Source: Alphaproteobacteria bacterium PA4 (GTDB lineage: Bacteria > Pseudomonadota > Alphaproteobacteria > Sphingomonadales > Sphingomonadaceae). Taken from it: 64,000 nt of DNA. Every line of letters begins with the position of its first letter. The stretch's first letter is position 1. Where the stretch lies: contig NKIQ01000013.1 of the NCBI GenBank assembly GCA_002256005.1, positions 32,490-96,489 on the forward strand, given 5' to 3'. This document shows positions 27,896 through 35,456 of this stretch, in pieces. The notes beneath the pieces were generated by a model. It searched no databases, was not told the DNA's origin, and saw only the letters and a list, made by a program, of their open reading frames with translations. A program made the position numbers and the translations under genes.

Positions 27896-28225
27896 TCACA
27901 GCGGCATGCTCATCACGTCCTTGTAGGCCCCCAGCAGCCGGTTGCGGACCTGCAGGGTCGCCTCGAACGCGATGGACGCCTTTTGCCGGGCGATCATCAC
28001 GCTGGCGAGGTCATGGCTGTCGCCGCGTTCATAGGCGGCCGATGCGGCACCGGCCTGGTCCTGCACGGCGCTGACCGCCTTCAGCGCATCCGACATGGCC
28101 GTATCGAAACGCTGCGGCGCGGCGGGGGTGAGCGCCGGCGGCTGCACGCCGCCCAGCGCGCTGCTGCGCTGCAGGATCTGCGCGCGCAGGGCCAGCACGC
28201 TGGCGGTATCGATACCGCCGACCAT
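27896..28225 (-). CDS. fliE: Flagellar hook-basal body protein FliE
   Basis: 109 residues from ATG 28225, which overlaps the stop of the sigma-54 activator (TGATG); a GTG one codon earlier is possible. It has the FliE pattern: FDTAMSDALKAVSAVQ, then the C-terminal VMIARQKASIAFEATLQVRNRLLGAYKDVMSMPL-type ending. FliE links the MS ring to the rod. The length is complete and no damage is visible, yet its partners downstream are truncated, so it is probably a relic still in frame. Confidence 0.88.
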   Translation of the reverse strand: MVGGIDTASVLALRAQILQRSSALGGVQPPALTPAAPQRFDTAMSDALKAVSAVQDQAGAASAAYERGDSHDLASVMIARQKASIAFEATLQVRNRLLGAYKDVMSMPL

Positions 28226-29409
28226 CACTGCACCGCCAGCGCCGCCGGCCGCTGCGCCATGGCGGCGAGCTTGTAGCGCAAGGTCCGCTCGCTGATGCCC
28301 AGGCGCTGCGCGGCGGCGCGCCGCCCGCGGGTTTCGGCGAGCGCGCTGCGGATGGCGCGGTCTTCATGGCTGCGCGCCAGCAGCGGCAGCGGCGCTGTGA
28401 CCTGCGGGGCGGCGGCGCGCGTGTCGAACACCAGATGCTCGGGCGCGATGACATCGCCATCGGTCAGCACTAGGGCGCGATCGAGGACATTGCCCAGTTC
28501 TCGTACATTGCCTGGCCAGTCATGGTCCAGCAGCCGCGCCAGCGCCGCCGGCGTCGGCCAGCACAGCCGGCCGTGCTGCGTCGCCTTCAGCAGCCAGTGC
28601 GCGGCGATGGCGATGATGTCCTGCGGCCGCGCCGCCAGCGGCAGGGTGCGCAGCGGGAACACCGCCAACCGGTAATAGAGATCGGCGCGGAACCGCCCGG
28701 CGGCGACATCGCCGGCAAGATCGCGGTTGGCGGCGGCGATGATGCGCACGTCCACCCGTTCCGGCCGGGTCGCGCCCAGCGGCAGCACCTCGCGTTCCTG
28801 CACGGCGCGCAGCAGCTTCGCCTGCAACGCCAACGGCAGTTCGGCGACTTCATCGAGCAGCAGCGTGCCGCCGTGCGCGGCGCGGAACAGGCCCTGGCCG
28901 GCGCCGGCCGCCCCGGTAAAGGCGCCGCGCTCGTGACCGAACAATGTGGCTTCCAACATGGTTTCGGGGAGCGCGGCGCAGTTGACCGCGACAAGGGACG
29001 CATCGCGGCGGGGGGACAGGGTGTGAATCAGGCGGGCCAGGCCTTCCTTGCCAGTACCGGTGGCGCCTTCGATCAGCACCGACACGTCGCGCGGCGCGAC
29101 ACGGGCGGCGAGGCCGAGCAGCGCCTGCGACGCCGGTGCGGCGGCGGCGGGCATGGCATCGGGGGCGGCAAAGGCGGCGATCAGCGCCAGCGCGAAATCA
29201 TGGTCGCCGGCGGCCACCGCCAGCGCCAGCCGATCGCCGGAGAGCGTCGCCGTCGAGCGCCGCGCCGGAGCGAGCACAATATGGCGGCCCGGCGCGCGGC
29301 CATCGGCGACCAGCAGCGTGTCACGCAGCGGCAGATCCTCGACACCGGGCAACCAGCGGAACGGTTGGACCGGCGGCGGAGCAGGCAGGGGAGCGGGCGA
29401 ATTGGTCAT
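28225..29409 (-). CDS. Sigma-54-dependent activator heading the flagellar operon (FlrC/FlbD-like)
   Basis: 394 residues. The AAA+ domain has Walker A EGATGTGKEG (about 114-122), GAFTGA, Walker B TLLLDEVAELP, and WPGNVRELGNVLDRAL; the C-terminus is a Fis helix (RGRRAAAQRLGISERTLRYKL). The N-terminal 100 residues have no receiver phosphorylation site. It is coupled to fliE and sits behind a near-perfect sigma-54 promoter, the arrangement of flagellar class II/III regulators. It appears intact although the flagellar genes after it are broken. Confidence 0.88.
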   Translation of the reverse strand: MTNSPAPLPAPPPVQPFRWLPGVEDLPLRDTLLVADGRAPGRHIVLAPARRSTATLSGDRLALAVAAGDHDFALALIAAFAAPDAMPAAAAPASQALLGLAARVAPRDVSVLIEGATGTGKEGLARLIHTLSPRRDASLVAVNCAALPETMLEATLFGHERGAFTGAAGAGQGLFRAAHGGTLLLDEVAELPLALQAKLLRAVQEREVLPLGATRPERVDVRIIAAANRDLAGDVAAGRFRADLYYRLAVFPLRTLPLAARPQDIIAIAAHWLLKATQHGRLCWPTPAALARLLDHDWPGNVRELGNVLDRALVLTDGDVIAPEHLVFDTRAAAPQVTAPLPLLARSHEDRAIRSALAETRGRRAAAQRLGISERTLRYKLAAMAQRPAALAVQ

Positions 29410-29421
29410 GCCGGGACCAAA

Positions 29422-29436
29422 GCAAAAGCCGTGCCA
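29422..29436 (-). promoter_or_regulatory. Sigma-54 promoter (-24/-12)
   Basis: On the reverse strand TGGCAC (29436-29431), five bases, TTGC (29425-29422): full agreement with the TGGCAC-N5-TTGC consensus, GG and GC ten bases apart. The expected start point falls within one or two bases of the ATG at 29409, which would give a leaderless or nearly leaderless mRNA. Confidence 0.8.
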
Positions 29437-29524
29437 ATCCTGCTAAAGCCTCAGTCGCTGCGGCCGTTGCAAGAGGGAGGGCCGTCCCCATCTGCGACAG
29501 CCTGCCGCAGAACCTACGCGACCC

Positions 29525-29584
29525 CTGTCAAAAAACTGACGGCCGGGCTTCAAAATTTTGACAGGGCAGCGTCAGTCTTTTGAC
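29525..29584. promoter_or_regulatory. GTCAAAA/TTTTGAC inverted-repeat cluster (candidate enhancer)
   Basis: CTGTCAAAA at 29525-29533 and TTTTGACAG at 29556-29564 are perfect inverted copies; TCAAAATTTTGA at 29550-29561 is a perfect 12-bp palindrome; TTTTGAC recurs at 29578-29584, 22 bases from the previous copy. The cluster is about 90-150 bp upstream of the sigma-54 promoter, the usual distance for activator binding. The rest of this 208-base gap shows no gene. Confidence 0.55.
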
Positions 29585-29617
29585 GCCGGCAAAGCGTTGA
29601 ATTTTCTTGTTATTTCA

Positions 29618-30736
29618 TTAACCTTGCGGATGCGTTACCGCAATCGTGCCGCCCCCCAACACCCGGCTGCCGCGATAGGCGACCGCAGCCTGGCCCGGCG
29701 CCACCCCCAGCTGTGGCGCGGCAAAGCGCACGTCTTCGCCCTGCCAATCCGCCGCGACCAGCGGCGCCAGCGAGCGCACCTTCACATCGAGTGTGCCAGC
29801 GAGATCGCCCAGAATGTTCAACCCTTCCACCTGCATCGCCGCCACCGCCAGCGCGGCGCGCGGCCCGGCAACGACGCGATTGGCCGAAGCATCGATACGC
29901 ACCACGTAAAGCGGTTCCGGCGTGCCGCCGATATCGAGGCCGCGGCGCTGCCCGACAGTGAAGCGGTGGATACCGCCATGGCCGCCGATCACCCGGCCCT
30001 CGGTATCGACGATCTCGCCCGGCGTCGCCAACTCCGGCCGCAGCCGTTCGACGACGCTGGCATAATCCTTGCCCCCGACGAAGCAGATATCCTGGCTGTC
30101 GGGCTTGGCCGCCACAGCGAGGCCAAAGCGTTCCGCCTCGCGCCGCACATCGGGCTTGGCCATGCCGCCGAGCGGAAAGCGCAGATAATCGAGCTGCGCC
30201 TGGGTCGTCGTCCACAGGAAATAGCTCTGGTCCTTGGCCGGATCGGCGCCGCGGTGCAGCTCCGCCCCCGCCGGCGTCTCGACGCGCTGCACATAATGGC
30301 CGGTCAGCAGCGACTCGGCACCCAGGCTCTGCGCCAGTTCGAGCAGGTCGGTGAACTTCACCGTCTTGTTGCATTCGACGCAAGGCACCGGCGTCTGGCC
30401 GCGGGCATAGCTGTCGGCAAAGGCGTTCATCACGCTGGCGCGGAAGCGTTCTTCCATGTCGATGACATAATGCGCAATGCCGAGCCGGGCGGCGACGGCG
30501 CGGGCGTCGCGGATGTCGGCGCCGGCGCAACAGGCCCCGGGCTTGGCCGCGGTCGCCGCGCCATTGTCATAAAGCTGGAGCGTGACGCCGATGACCTCCG
30601 CCCCCGCTTCATGCGCCAGCGCCGCCACCACCGAGGAATCGACGCCGCCCGACATGGCGACAGCAATGCGGCGGCCGGCCAGCGGCGCCAGAATGGCGGC
30701 GGCATCGGCAAAGGCGGGATTGGCAACAACAGACAT
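29618..30736 (-). CDS. mnmA: tRNA 2-thiouridine(34) synthase MnmA
   Basis: 372 residues from ATG 30736. PP-loop motif [10 protein letters not shown] near residue 28 binds ATP; the catalytic cysteines are in [11 protein letters not shown] and DSQDICFV, both present. The C-terminal beta-barrel tRNA-binding part ([11 protein letters not shown]) is complete. It thiolates U34 of tRNA-Lys, -Glu and -Gln using persulfide from the IscS relay. It is divergent from the sciP gene with a 146-base promoter region between. Confidence 0.96.
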   Translation of the reverse strand: MSVVANPAFADAAAILAPLAGRRIAVAMSGGVDSSVVAALAHEAGAEVIGVTLQLYDNGAATAAKPGACCAGADIRDARAVAARLGIAHYVIDMEERFRASVMNAFADSYARGQTPVPCVECNKTVKFTDLLELAQSLGAESLLTGHYVQRVETPAGAELHRGADPAKDQSYFLWTTTQAQLDYLRFPLGGMAKPDVRREAERFGLAVAAKPDSQDICFVGGKDYASVVERLRPELATPGEIVDTEGRVIGGHGGIHRFTVGQRRGLDIGGTPEPLYVVRIDASANRVVAGPRAALAVAAMQVEGLNILGDLAGTLDVKVRSLAPLVAADWQGEDVRFAAPQLGVAPGQAAVAYRGSRVLGGGTIAVTHPQG

Positions 30737-30882
30737 GCGGCGCGCTTTGTCCGGTTCCGGCGGCACGTCAAGTCCTCGGCATCCCATGGTCAAGGCCGAT
30801 TAACCACGCCCGCAGCTTAGCGTGCCGCCGTTGCCGCCGTGAACAGCGGTGGGACAACAGTGTTACAGATAGGGTCAAGACC

Positions 30883-31161
30883 ATGGAGGCAACGCGGATA
30901 CCGCATGATGACAGGAGCACCCCCCTTCCTGAATTGCCGCCCATCGATACGACGCGCTGGGTGGCGCGCCGCAAGGCGGCAGTGCTGACGGCGATCGAGC
31001 ATGGCATCCTGACCCGCGCCCAGGCCTGTGCCCGCTACAATATCAGCGAGGCGGAACTGCGGCTGTGGGAACGGGCCGTGCATTTCGCCGGCGTGCCGGG
31101 ACTGCGCGTCACGCGCGTACAGATCTATCGGCCAATATTTGAAGGAACGGTTAAAAAATGA
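30883..31161 (+). CDS. sciP: DUF1153 protein, SciP-type CtrA inhibitor
   Basis: 92 residues with the DUF1153 core: DTTRWVARRKAAVLTAIEHGIL, then the helix-turn-helix LTRAQACARYNISEAELRLWE. In Caulobacter the family member SciP binds CtrA on DNA and represses CtrA targets in G1. Here it lies 138 bases upstream of ctrA on the same strand, a suggestive pairing. The length matches the family. Confidence 0.85.
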   Translation: MEATRIPHDDRSTPLPELPPIDTTRWVARRKAAVLTAIEHGILTRAQACARYNISEAELRLWERAVHFAGVPGLRVTRVQIYRPIFEGTVKK

Positions 31162-31299
31162 CGGCAATTCACCCTATTGATGGCTCAACTCGACTATTAA
31201 CACTTTACCTTTGGCAGGGACCGGCGTCTAATGGTTAACAGGGGTCAGCGGCGTGAAGGGGGCCCACGCCGGCCACACTGACAGACTGGAGACGTACCG

Positions 31300-32004
31300 A
31301 TGCGCGTGTTGTTGATCGAAGATGACAGGGCCATGGCCCGGACGATCGAGCTGATGCTCGACGCCGCCGGCTTCGAGCATGAGACCGCGGGCACCGGCGA
31401 GGCTGCGCTTGAATATGCCCGCAGCTATGAATTCGATGTCATCCTTCTCGATCTGACGCTGCCCGATCTCAACGGCCAGGAAGTGCTGAAGCGGCTGCGC
31501 ATGCTGCGCGTCAACACGCCGGTGCTGATCCTGTCGGGCGACAATGACACCGGCACCAAGGTGACCGGTTTCGGCGCCGGCGCCGATGATTATGTGACCA
31601 AGCCGTTCGACCGGGCCGAAGTGATGGCGCGCATCCATGCGCTTGTCCGTCGCAGCCAGGGCCATTCGCAATCGCTGATCGTCACCGGACCGGTCGCCAT
31701 CGATCTGGCTGCCCGCACCGTCGAAGTCGATGGTCGCCGCGTCAATCTGACCGGCAAGGAATATGCGATCTTCGAGATGCTGTCGCTGCGCAAGGGCATG
31801 ACGCTGACCAAGGAAATGTTCCTGACGCACCTCTATGGTGGCCGCGACGAACCGGAACTGAAGATCATCGACGTGTTCGTCTGCAAGCTGCGCAAGAAGC
31901 TGCACCAGGCCGGCGCACCGTCGAGCGGCTGCATCGAAACCGTCTGGGGCCGCGGCTATGCGCTGCGCGATCCGCAGCCGGAACCGCTGGGCAAGGTCGC
32001 CTGA
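31300..32004 (+). CDS. ctrA: Cell-cycle response regulator CtrA
   Basis: 234 residues starting [20 protein letters not shown], the CtrA signature. Receiver: acidic pair at 8-9, phospho-acceptor Asp51 in [10 protein letters not shown], lysine in VTKPF. The OmpR-type winged helix has [26 protein letters not shown], near-invariant in CtrA. It controls cell-cycle, flagellar and envelope genes through TTAA-N7-TTAA sites. The end lacks the Ala-Ala degradation tag of Caulobacter CtrA: it finishes GKVA. Half-sites TTAA at 31197 and GTTAAC at 31234 lie upstream but form no full box. Confidence 0.95.
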   Translation: MRVLLIEDDRAMARTIELMLDAAGFEHETAGTGEAALEYARSYEFDVILLDLTLPDLNGQEVLKRLRMLRVNTPVLILSGDNDTGTKVTGFGAGADDYVTKPFDRAEVMARIHALVRRSQGHSQSLIVTGPVAIDLAARTVEVDGRRVNLTGKEYAIFEMLSLRKGMTLTKEMFLTHLYGGRDEPELKIIDVFVCKLRKKLHQAGAPSSGCIETVWGRGYALRDPQPEPLGKVA

Positions 32005-32016
32005 GTTTTTCCCTGT

Positions 32017-32098
32017 CATCCCGGGCTCGACCCGGGACCCAGTTTCTTGCCTCGACGCGCGCCGAATAGAAGCCGGGTCCCGGGTCGAGCCCGGGATG
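32017..32098. repeat. Inverted repeat with 24-bp perfect arms after ctrA
   Basis: Arms 32017-32040 and 32075-32098 are perfect reverse complements (core CCCGGGCTCGACCCGGG, itself nearly palindromic) around a 34-base loop. It lies between the convergent ctrA and sodC genes, 12 bases from ctrA and 9 from sodC. A run of five T at 32006-32010 precedes it; it may end transcripts in both directions. Confidence 0.88.
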
Positions 32099-32106
32099 GC
32101 AGGACA

Positions 32107-32649
32107 TTACGGCTTGGCCACCACCACGCCGCAGGCAATCCGCGGCCCGGCATTGCCGGCCGGATCGCTCTTGTAGTCATCCGCCTTGGCGTGCAGCACC
32201 ACCGCCGCGCCATCGGCATCGAGCAGCGGCGCCGCCCCGTCCTTGAGCCGCAGCCCTTCACGGAAATCATTGAGCAGGCCGAGGCCCGACGGATCGACCG
32301 TGACATTGGGCAGGTCGCCGGCGTGCTCGCCCATCGGATTCAAATGGCCATGCTGTTTCGCCGCCGGGTTGAAATGGCCGCCGGCACTGGTGAAGGCCGG
32401 GCCTTCGCACAGGCCGACGCTGTGCAGATGCATGGCATAATCGCCGGGCGGCACGCCGATGACCCGGGCGGTGATGCGGGTGCCATCCGCCTCCTGCGCC
32501 AGCGTGACGGTGCCGCGCGGTGCGCCGTCCGCACCGGTCAGCGGCACGGTCAGCAGCAGCGATGGCGCGCCGCCCATGCGCCCCAGCGATTCCCCCTTGG
32601 GCGCACAGGCAGCGAGGGCGAGGGGCAGGAGCAACAGGGCAGCGCGCAT
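32107..32649 (-). CDS. sodC: Cu/Zn superoxide dismutase, lipoprotein
   Basis: 180 residues from ATG 32649. Residues 1-14 are a lipoprotein signal with lipobox LAAC (Cys15), so the protein is anchored in the periplasm. The copper/zinc ligands are in MHLHSVG, HFNP, and QHGHLNPMGEHAGDLPN; the disulfide and C-terminal GPRIACGVV motif are present. It removes superoxide in the periplasm. It is convergent with ctrA across a strong inverted repeat. Confidence 0.93.
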   Translation of the reverse strand: MRAALLLLPLALAACAPKGESLGRMGGAPSLLLTVPLTGADGAPRGTVTLAQEADGTRITARVIGVPPGDYAMHLHSVGLCEGPAFTSAGGHFNPAAKQHGHLNPMGEHAGDLPNVTVDPSGLGLLNDFREGLRLKDGAAPLLDADGAAVVLHAKADDYKSDPAGNAGPRIACGVVVAKP

Positions 32650-32671
32650 GGATTTGGTCCTCAACGGGGTT

Positions 32672-33184
32672 TCAACGGGGGTTATCGAGACCATAATGCG
32701 TGACGAGGCGGTCGAGTGCCAGCGTCAGCACCAATTTTCCGGCGCGGTTCGGCCAGCCCAGCGCGCGTTCGGCGGTTTCCAGCCCTTCCCCCATGCAGAT
32801 GACGCGCCACAGCACGTCGCTCAGCCCCGGCCCGGCGGCGGTGACGGCGGCATCGAAGCGGGCACGCGCGCCGATCTGCGCCGTCGTCGGATCATGGTCG
32901 CCGCCGCCGCTGCGGCTGATCGGCGCCACATCCCAGCGCATGGTGACGCGCGGCGCCTGCCCGGCCAGCATGAAATCATGGCGCAGGCGCTCGCTGGCCT
33001 GGAACTGCACCGCCGTCACCATCCCCCGCCGCACCAGCCAGGCCAGCGGCGATTCGGCGAGGTTGACGGTGACCAGCGCCCGATCGATGGCATCGCCGGG
33101 CGCCAATTGCCGGGTGGCGAGCAGGCGATTGCGGGGTTCCGGGGGGATTTCGGGAGAAAAAGGGAGCGTCTTGCGTGCCGCCAT
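32672..33184 (-). CDS. DUF6456 protein
   Basis: 170 residues from ATG 33184 (MAARKTLPF); a longer in-frame start at 33211 is less likely. It has a conserved C-terminal block: LSDVLWRVICMGEGLETAERALGWPNRAGKLVLTLALDRL, which defines the family in sphingomonads. The N-terminus holds NLAESPLAWLVRRGMVTAVQFQASERLRHDF, a likely DNA-binding or packing helix pair. The function is unknown. Gene-level context: next to sodC on one side and divergent from a HTH regulator. Confidence 0.8.
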   Translation of the reverse strand: MAARKTLPFSPEIPPEPRNRLLATRQLAPGDAIDRALVTVNLAESPLAWLVRRGMVTAVQFQASERLRHDFMLAGQAPRVTMRWDVAPISRSGGGDHDPTTAQIGARARFDAAVTAAGPGLSDVLWRVICMGEGLETAERALGWPNRAGKLVLTLALDRLVTHYGLDNPR

Positions 33185-33250
33185 GGTTCGTTCCTTCCGC
33201 TGGATTGGCACAAACGTCTTGCCATAACGGACGCTTTGTAGGACAGAGAG

Positions 33251-33263
33251 AACCGTAACGGTT
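33251..33263. promoter_or_regulatory. Palindromic operator candidate AACCGTAACGGTT
   Basis: Perfect 6-bp arms (AACCGT/ACGGTT) with one central base, 18 bases upstream of the XRE regulator start codon and in the divergent gap with the DUF6456 gene. Position and symmetry suit autoregulation by the adjacent HTH protein. Confidence 0.45.
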
Positions 33264-33281
33264 ATTCATCCGGAGGATTTG

Positions 33282-33845
33282 ATGCTCACCCGTATCCGTG
33301 ACGTGCGCAAGGCCAAGGGGCTGACCCTGCTCGATGTCGCCGAACGCTGCGCGCCGCCGACGACGGCGCAGACCATCGGCCGGCTGGAAACCGGCACCCG
33401 CACCGTCTCCGTCGGCTGGCTGAACCGCATCGCCGCGGCGCTGGAGGTGGAGGCCGCCGATCTCGTCACGCTGCCCGATCGCGCCGATCTGCCGGTCGCC
33501 GCCATCATCGCCGCCGACGGCGTCAGCGCGCCGCGCCGCGCCCAGGCCATCGTGCCGCCGGCCCCCGCCACCGGCATGGTCGGCATCCTGGTTGACGTGG
33601 CGCAGGGCGATTACCGCGCCGGCGACCAGCTCTGGGCCGAAAAGCTGGCGCCGGAGGAGTTCCACCGCGCCGTCAACCGCGACGTGCTGGCGCCGCGCCC
33701 GGCCGGCCGCTTCGCCTTTGGCCGGCTGGTGGCGACCGAGGCCGGCCGCGTGCAGATCCTGCCGCTGGCGGCCGGCGCGCGCCAGCATGTGCTGGCCGAT
33801 GTGCCGTGGATCGCGGTGGTGCGGCAGCTGACACGGGGGTTGTGA
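33282..33845 (+). CDS. XRE-family HTH regulator with C-terminal peptidase-like domain
   Basis: 187 residues from ATG 33282, with GGAGG at 33272-33276. Residues 3-60 form a Cro/C1 helix-turn-helix (LTLLDVAERCAPPTTAQTIGRLETGTRTVS). The remaining 120 residues (GDYRAGDQLWAEKLAPEEFHRAVNRDVLAPR) have the layout of LexA/CI-like C-terminal domains but no Ser/Lys pair is obvious. It probably controls itself and the divergent DUF6456 gene. Confidence 0.8.
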   Translation: MLTRIRDVRKAKGLTLLDVAERCAPPTTAQTIGRLETGTRTVSVGWLNRIAAALEVEAADLVTLPDRADLPVAAIIAADGVSAPRRAQAIVPPAPATGMVGILVDVAQGDYRAGDQLWAEKLAPEEFHRAVNRDVLAPRPAGRFAFGRLVATEAGRVQILPLAAGARQHVLADVPWIAVVRQLTRGL

Positions 33846-33854
33846 GTAGTTTCA

Positions 33855-33875
33855 CCTCTCCCCCAAGGGGAGAGG
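33855..33875. terminator. Hairpin between convergent genes
   Basis: CCTCTCCCC and GGGGAGAGG form a 9-bp or longer perfect stem with a small loop in the 34-base gap between the HTH gene and the convergent VOC gene. No T-run follows; it belongs to the G/C-rich repeat type of this genome and may serve as a bidirectional terminator. Confidence 0.5.
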
Positions 33876-33879
33876 TAAG

Positions 33880-34293
33880 TTATTTCGCGAACAGATTCCC
33901 CGGGTGGCGCATCGCCTTGAACTCCAGCGCATTTCCGGCCGGATCGAACAGGAAGAACGTGCCCTGTTCCCCCGGTTTCCCTGCCCAGCGCACATGCGGT
34001 TCCAGTTCGAACGCCACGCCGGCCGCCGCAATCCGCGCGCCCAGCGCTTCCCAGGCCGGCCAGTCCAGCACCAGGCCGAAATGCGGCACTGGCACGGCAT
34101 CGCCATCGACGGCATTGCGCACGATGGCGGCGCGCGGCGCGCGGTGCACGACCAGCTGATGGCCGTGGAAATCGAAATCGATCCAGCTGTCCGACGACCG
34201 CCCCTCCGGGCAGCCCAGCACATCGCCGTAGAATACGCGCGCCGCCGCCAGATCATCGACCGGGATGGCGAGGTGGAAGGGCGACAGGCTCAT
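33880..34293 (-). CDS. VOC-superfamily (glyoxalase-like) protein
   Basis: 137 residues from ATG 34293, overlapping the DUF1465 stop (ATGA). Paired beta-alpha-beta-beta-beta units: FHLAIPVDDLAAARVFYGDVLGC, then FHGHQLVVH, and FELEPHVRWAGKPGEQGTFFLFDPAGNALEFK. Metal-ligand positions (His near the start, final Glu) are kept. It is probably a dioxygenase- or glyoxalase-like enzyme, substrate unknown. Confidence 0.88.
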   Translation of the reverse strand: MSLSPFHLAIPVDDLAAARVFYGDVLGCPEGRSSDSWIDFDFHGHQLVVHRAPRAAIVRNAVDGDAVPVPHFGLVLDWPAWEALGARIAAAGVAFELEPHVRWAGKPGEQGTFFLFDPAGNALEFKAMRHPGNLFAK

Positions 34294-34637
34294 GCAACGT
34301 CTCCGGAAAGGGCAACGGCGCGCGCCACCAGCGCACGACTGGCCAGTGCAATGGCACCGCCCGGCACCGCCCGCAACGGGTGATCGGCCGCCATGTCGCC
34401 GCATTCCGGTGCGGCAAAGGCCGGCAGGCCCTCCCCCTGGCGCGGATCGAGCAGCCAGCTCATCACCGCCAGCAGCCGCGTCGTGATGGCGAGGCTTTCC
34501 ACCGCCACCAGCGCCTGCACCGCCGCCGGCTGCCGCGCCCGCCACGCCGCCCCCGGCCCGTCGAACCAGCCGCGCGCCCGATCGGCGACACGCACGGTAT
34601 CGCGGTACAGGGCATCACGGGCAGCCAGACCAGCCAT
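34290..34637 (-). CDS. DUF1465 protein, RcdA-like
   Basis: 115 residues from ATG 34637 with AGGGGC upstream. It has the DUF1465 helices: ALYRDTVRVADRARGWFDG and AVQALVAVESLAITTRLLAVMSWLLDPRQ. RcdA of Caulobacter, the adaptor that helps ClpXP degrade CtrA, belongs to this family. The protein here is shorter than RcdA (about 170 residues) and lacks its flexible tail. Given ctrA 2.3 kb away, a cell-cycle role is plausible but not shown. Confidence 0.65.
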   Translation of the reverse strand: MAGLAARDALYRDTVRVADRARGWFDGPGAAWRARQPAAVQALVAVESLAITTRLLAVMSWLLDPRQGEGLPAFAAPECGDMAADHPLRAVPGGAIALASRALVARAVALSGDVA

Positions 34638-34805
34638 GCCCCTGCCATGCCAAGCCGCCGCGCAAATTGCCAGCGCCGACCCCTTGAAAGCACCATCGCT
34701 GCCCCCAAAATCCCATCCGTCGCCATTGCCAATCGGGATGGCGGCACCCCCGGCCCATGACGGGCGGGGACCCATGGCAAACCGTTTTTGAAAGGACCTG
34801 CCACC

Positions 34806-35276
34806 ATGCGTGCGTTCGATATCTCCCCCCTGCTGCGCTCCTCCATCGGCTATGAAAACCTCAACCGGCTCGTCGAATTCGCCGGCCGTGTCGAAGGTGG
34901 CGAAAGCGCCTACCCCCCCTACAACATCGAAAAGCTCGGCGACGGCGCCTATCGCATCGCCATGGCGGTCGCCGGCTTCAGCCAGAGCGAACTCGATCTG
35001 ACCGTCCAGGAAAACACGCTGATCGTCACCGGCCAGGCGACGCCCGAGCCCGATGGCGAAGGCCGCACCTTCCTGCACCGCGGTATCGCCAAGCGCGCCT
35101 TCGAGCGCCGCTTCCAGCTCGCCGACACCATCAAGGTCACCGGCGCCTCCTATGAACACGGCCTGCTCAACATCGAGCTGGTCCGCGAAATCCCCGAGCA
35201 CAAGAAGCCGCGCAAGGTCGAAATCGGCACGGCCCTGACCGCAACGCCGGCAGTGACGAAGCTCGCCGCCGAATAA
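34806..35276 (+). CDS. Small heat-shock protein (Hsp20/IbpA type)
   Basis: 156 residues from ATG 34806 with AAAGGA upstream. It starts MRAFDISPLLRSSIGYENL as in alphaproteobacterial IbpA-like proteins; the alpha-crystallin domain runs from YPPYNIEKLGDGAYRIAMAVAGF to HGLLNIELVREIPE. The C-terminal IxI anchor is replaced by VEIG. It holds unfolded proteins for ClpB/DnaK. A strong terminator follows. Confidence 0.94.
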   Translation: MRAFDISPLLRSSIGYENLNRLVEFAGRVEGGESAYPPYNIEKLGDGAYRIAMAVAGFSQSELDLTVQENTLIVTGQATPEPDGEGRTFLHRGIAKRAFERRFQLADTIKVTGASYEHGLLNIELVREIPEHKKPRKVEIGTALTATPAVTKLAAE

Positions 35277-35298
35277 GGCCGGGATCGATGTGATGTGG

Positions 35299-35332
35299 AC
35301 GGGCGGGCCGGGAGGTCCGCCCGTTTTGTTTT
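35299..35332 (+). terminator. Rho-independent terminator of hsp20
   Basis: ACGGGCGG (35299-35306) pairs perfectly with CCGCCCGT (35317-35324) across a 10-base loop, followed by TTTGTTTT. It lies 22 bases after the hsp20 stop codon. Confidence 0.88.
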
Positions 35333-35334
35333 AT

Positions 35335-35451
35335 GCCTCCGGCGGCTGGGGCCTTGGGCCCCAGACCCCATTTTGTTTGGTGCGCTCTCAGGTAATAGAG
35401 GGCGAACCAAATGATTGGGGTCTGGGGCCCAAGGCCCCAGCCGCCGGAGGC
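35335..35451. repeat. Paired-arm repeat, copy A3
   Basis: Left arm 35335-35372 and right arm 35414-35451 are inverted copies of CCTCCGGCGGCTGGGG...CCCCAGACCCCA. The right arm ends in CCGGAGGC five bases before the ATG of the next gene, so the repeat supplies its Shine-Dalgarno sequence. Confidence 0.92.
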
Positions 35452-35456
35452 AAAAA

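Noticed and set aside
31162..31299. CtrA autoregulatory box upstream of ctrA
   Set aside because: Only isolated TTAA (31197) and GTTAAC (31234) half-sites were found; spacing does not fit TTAA-N7-TTAA, and no GANTC methylation site was seen in the gap.
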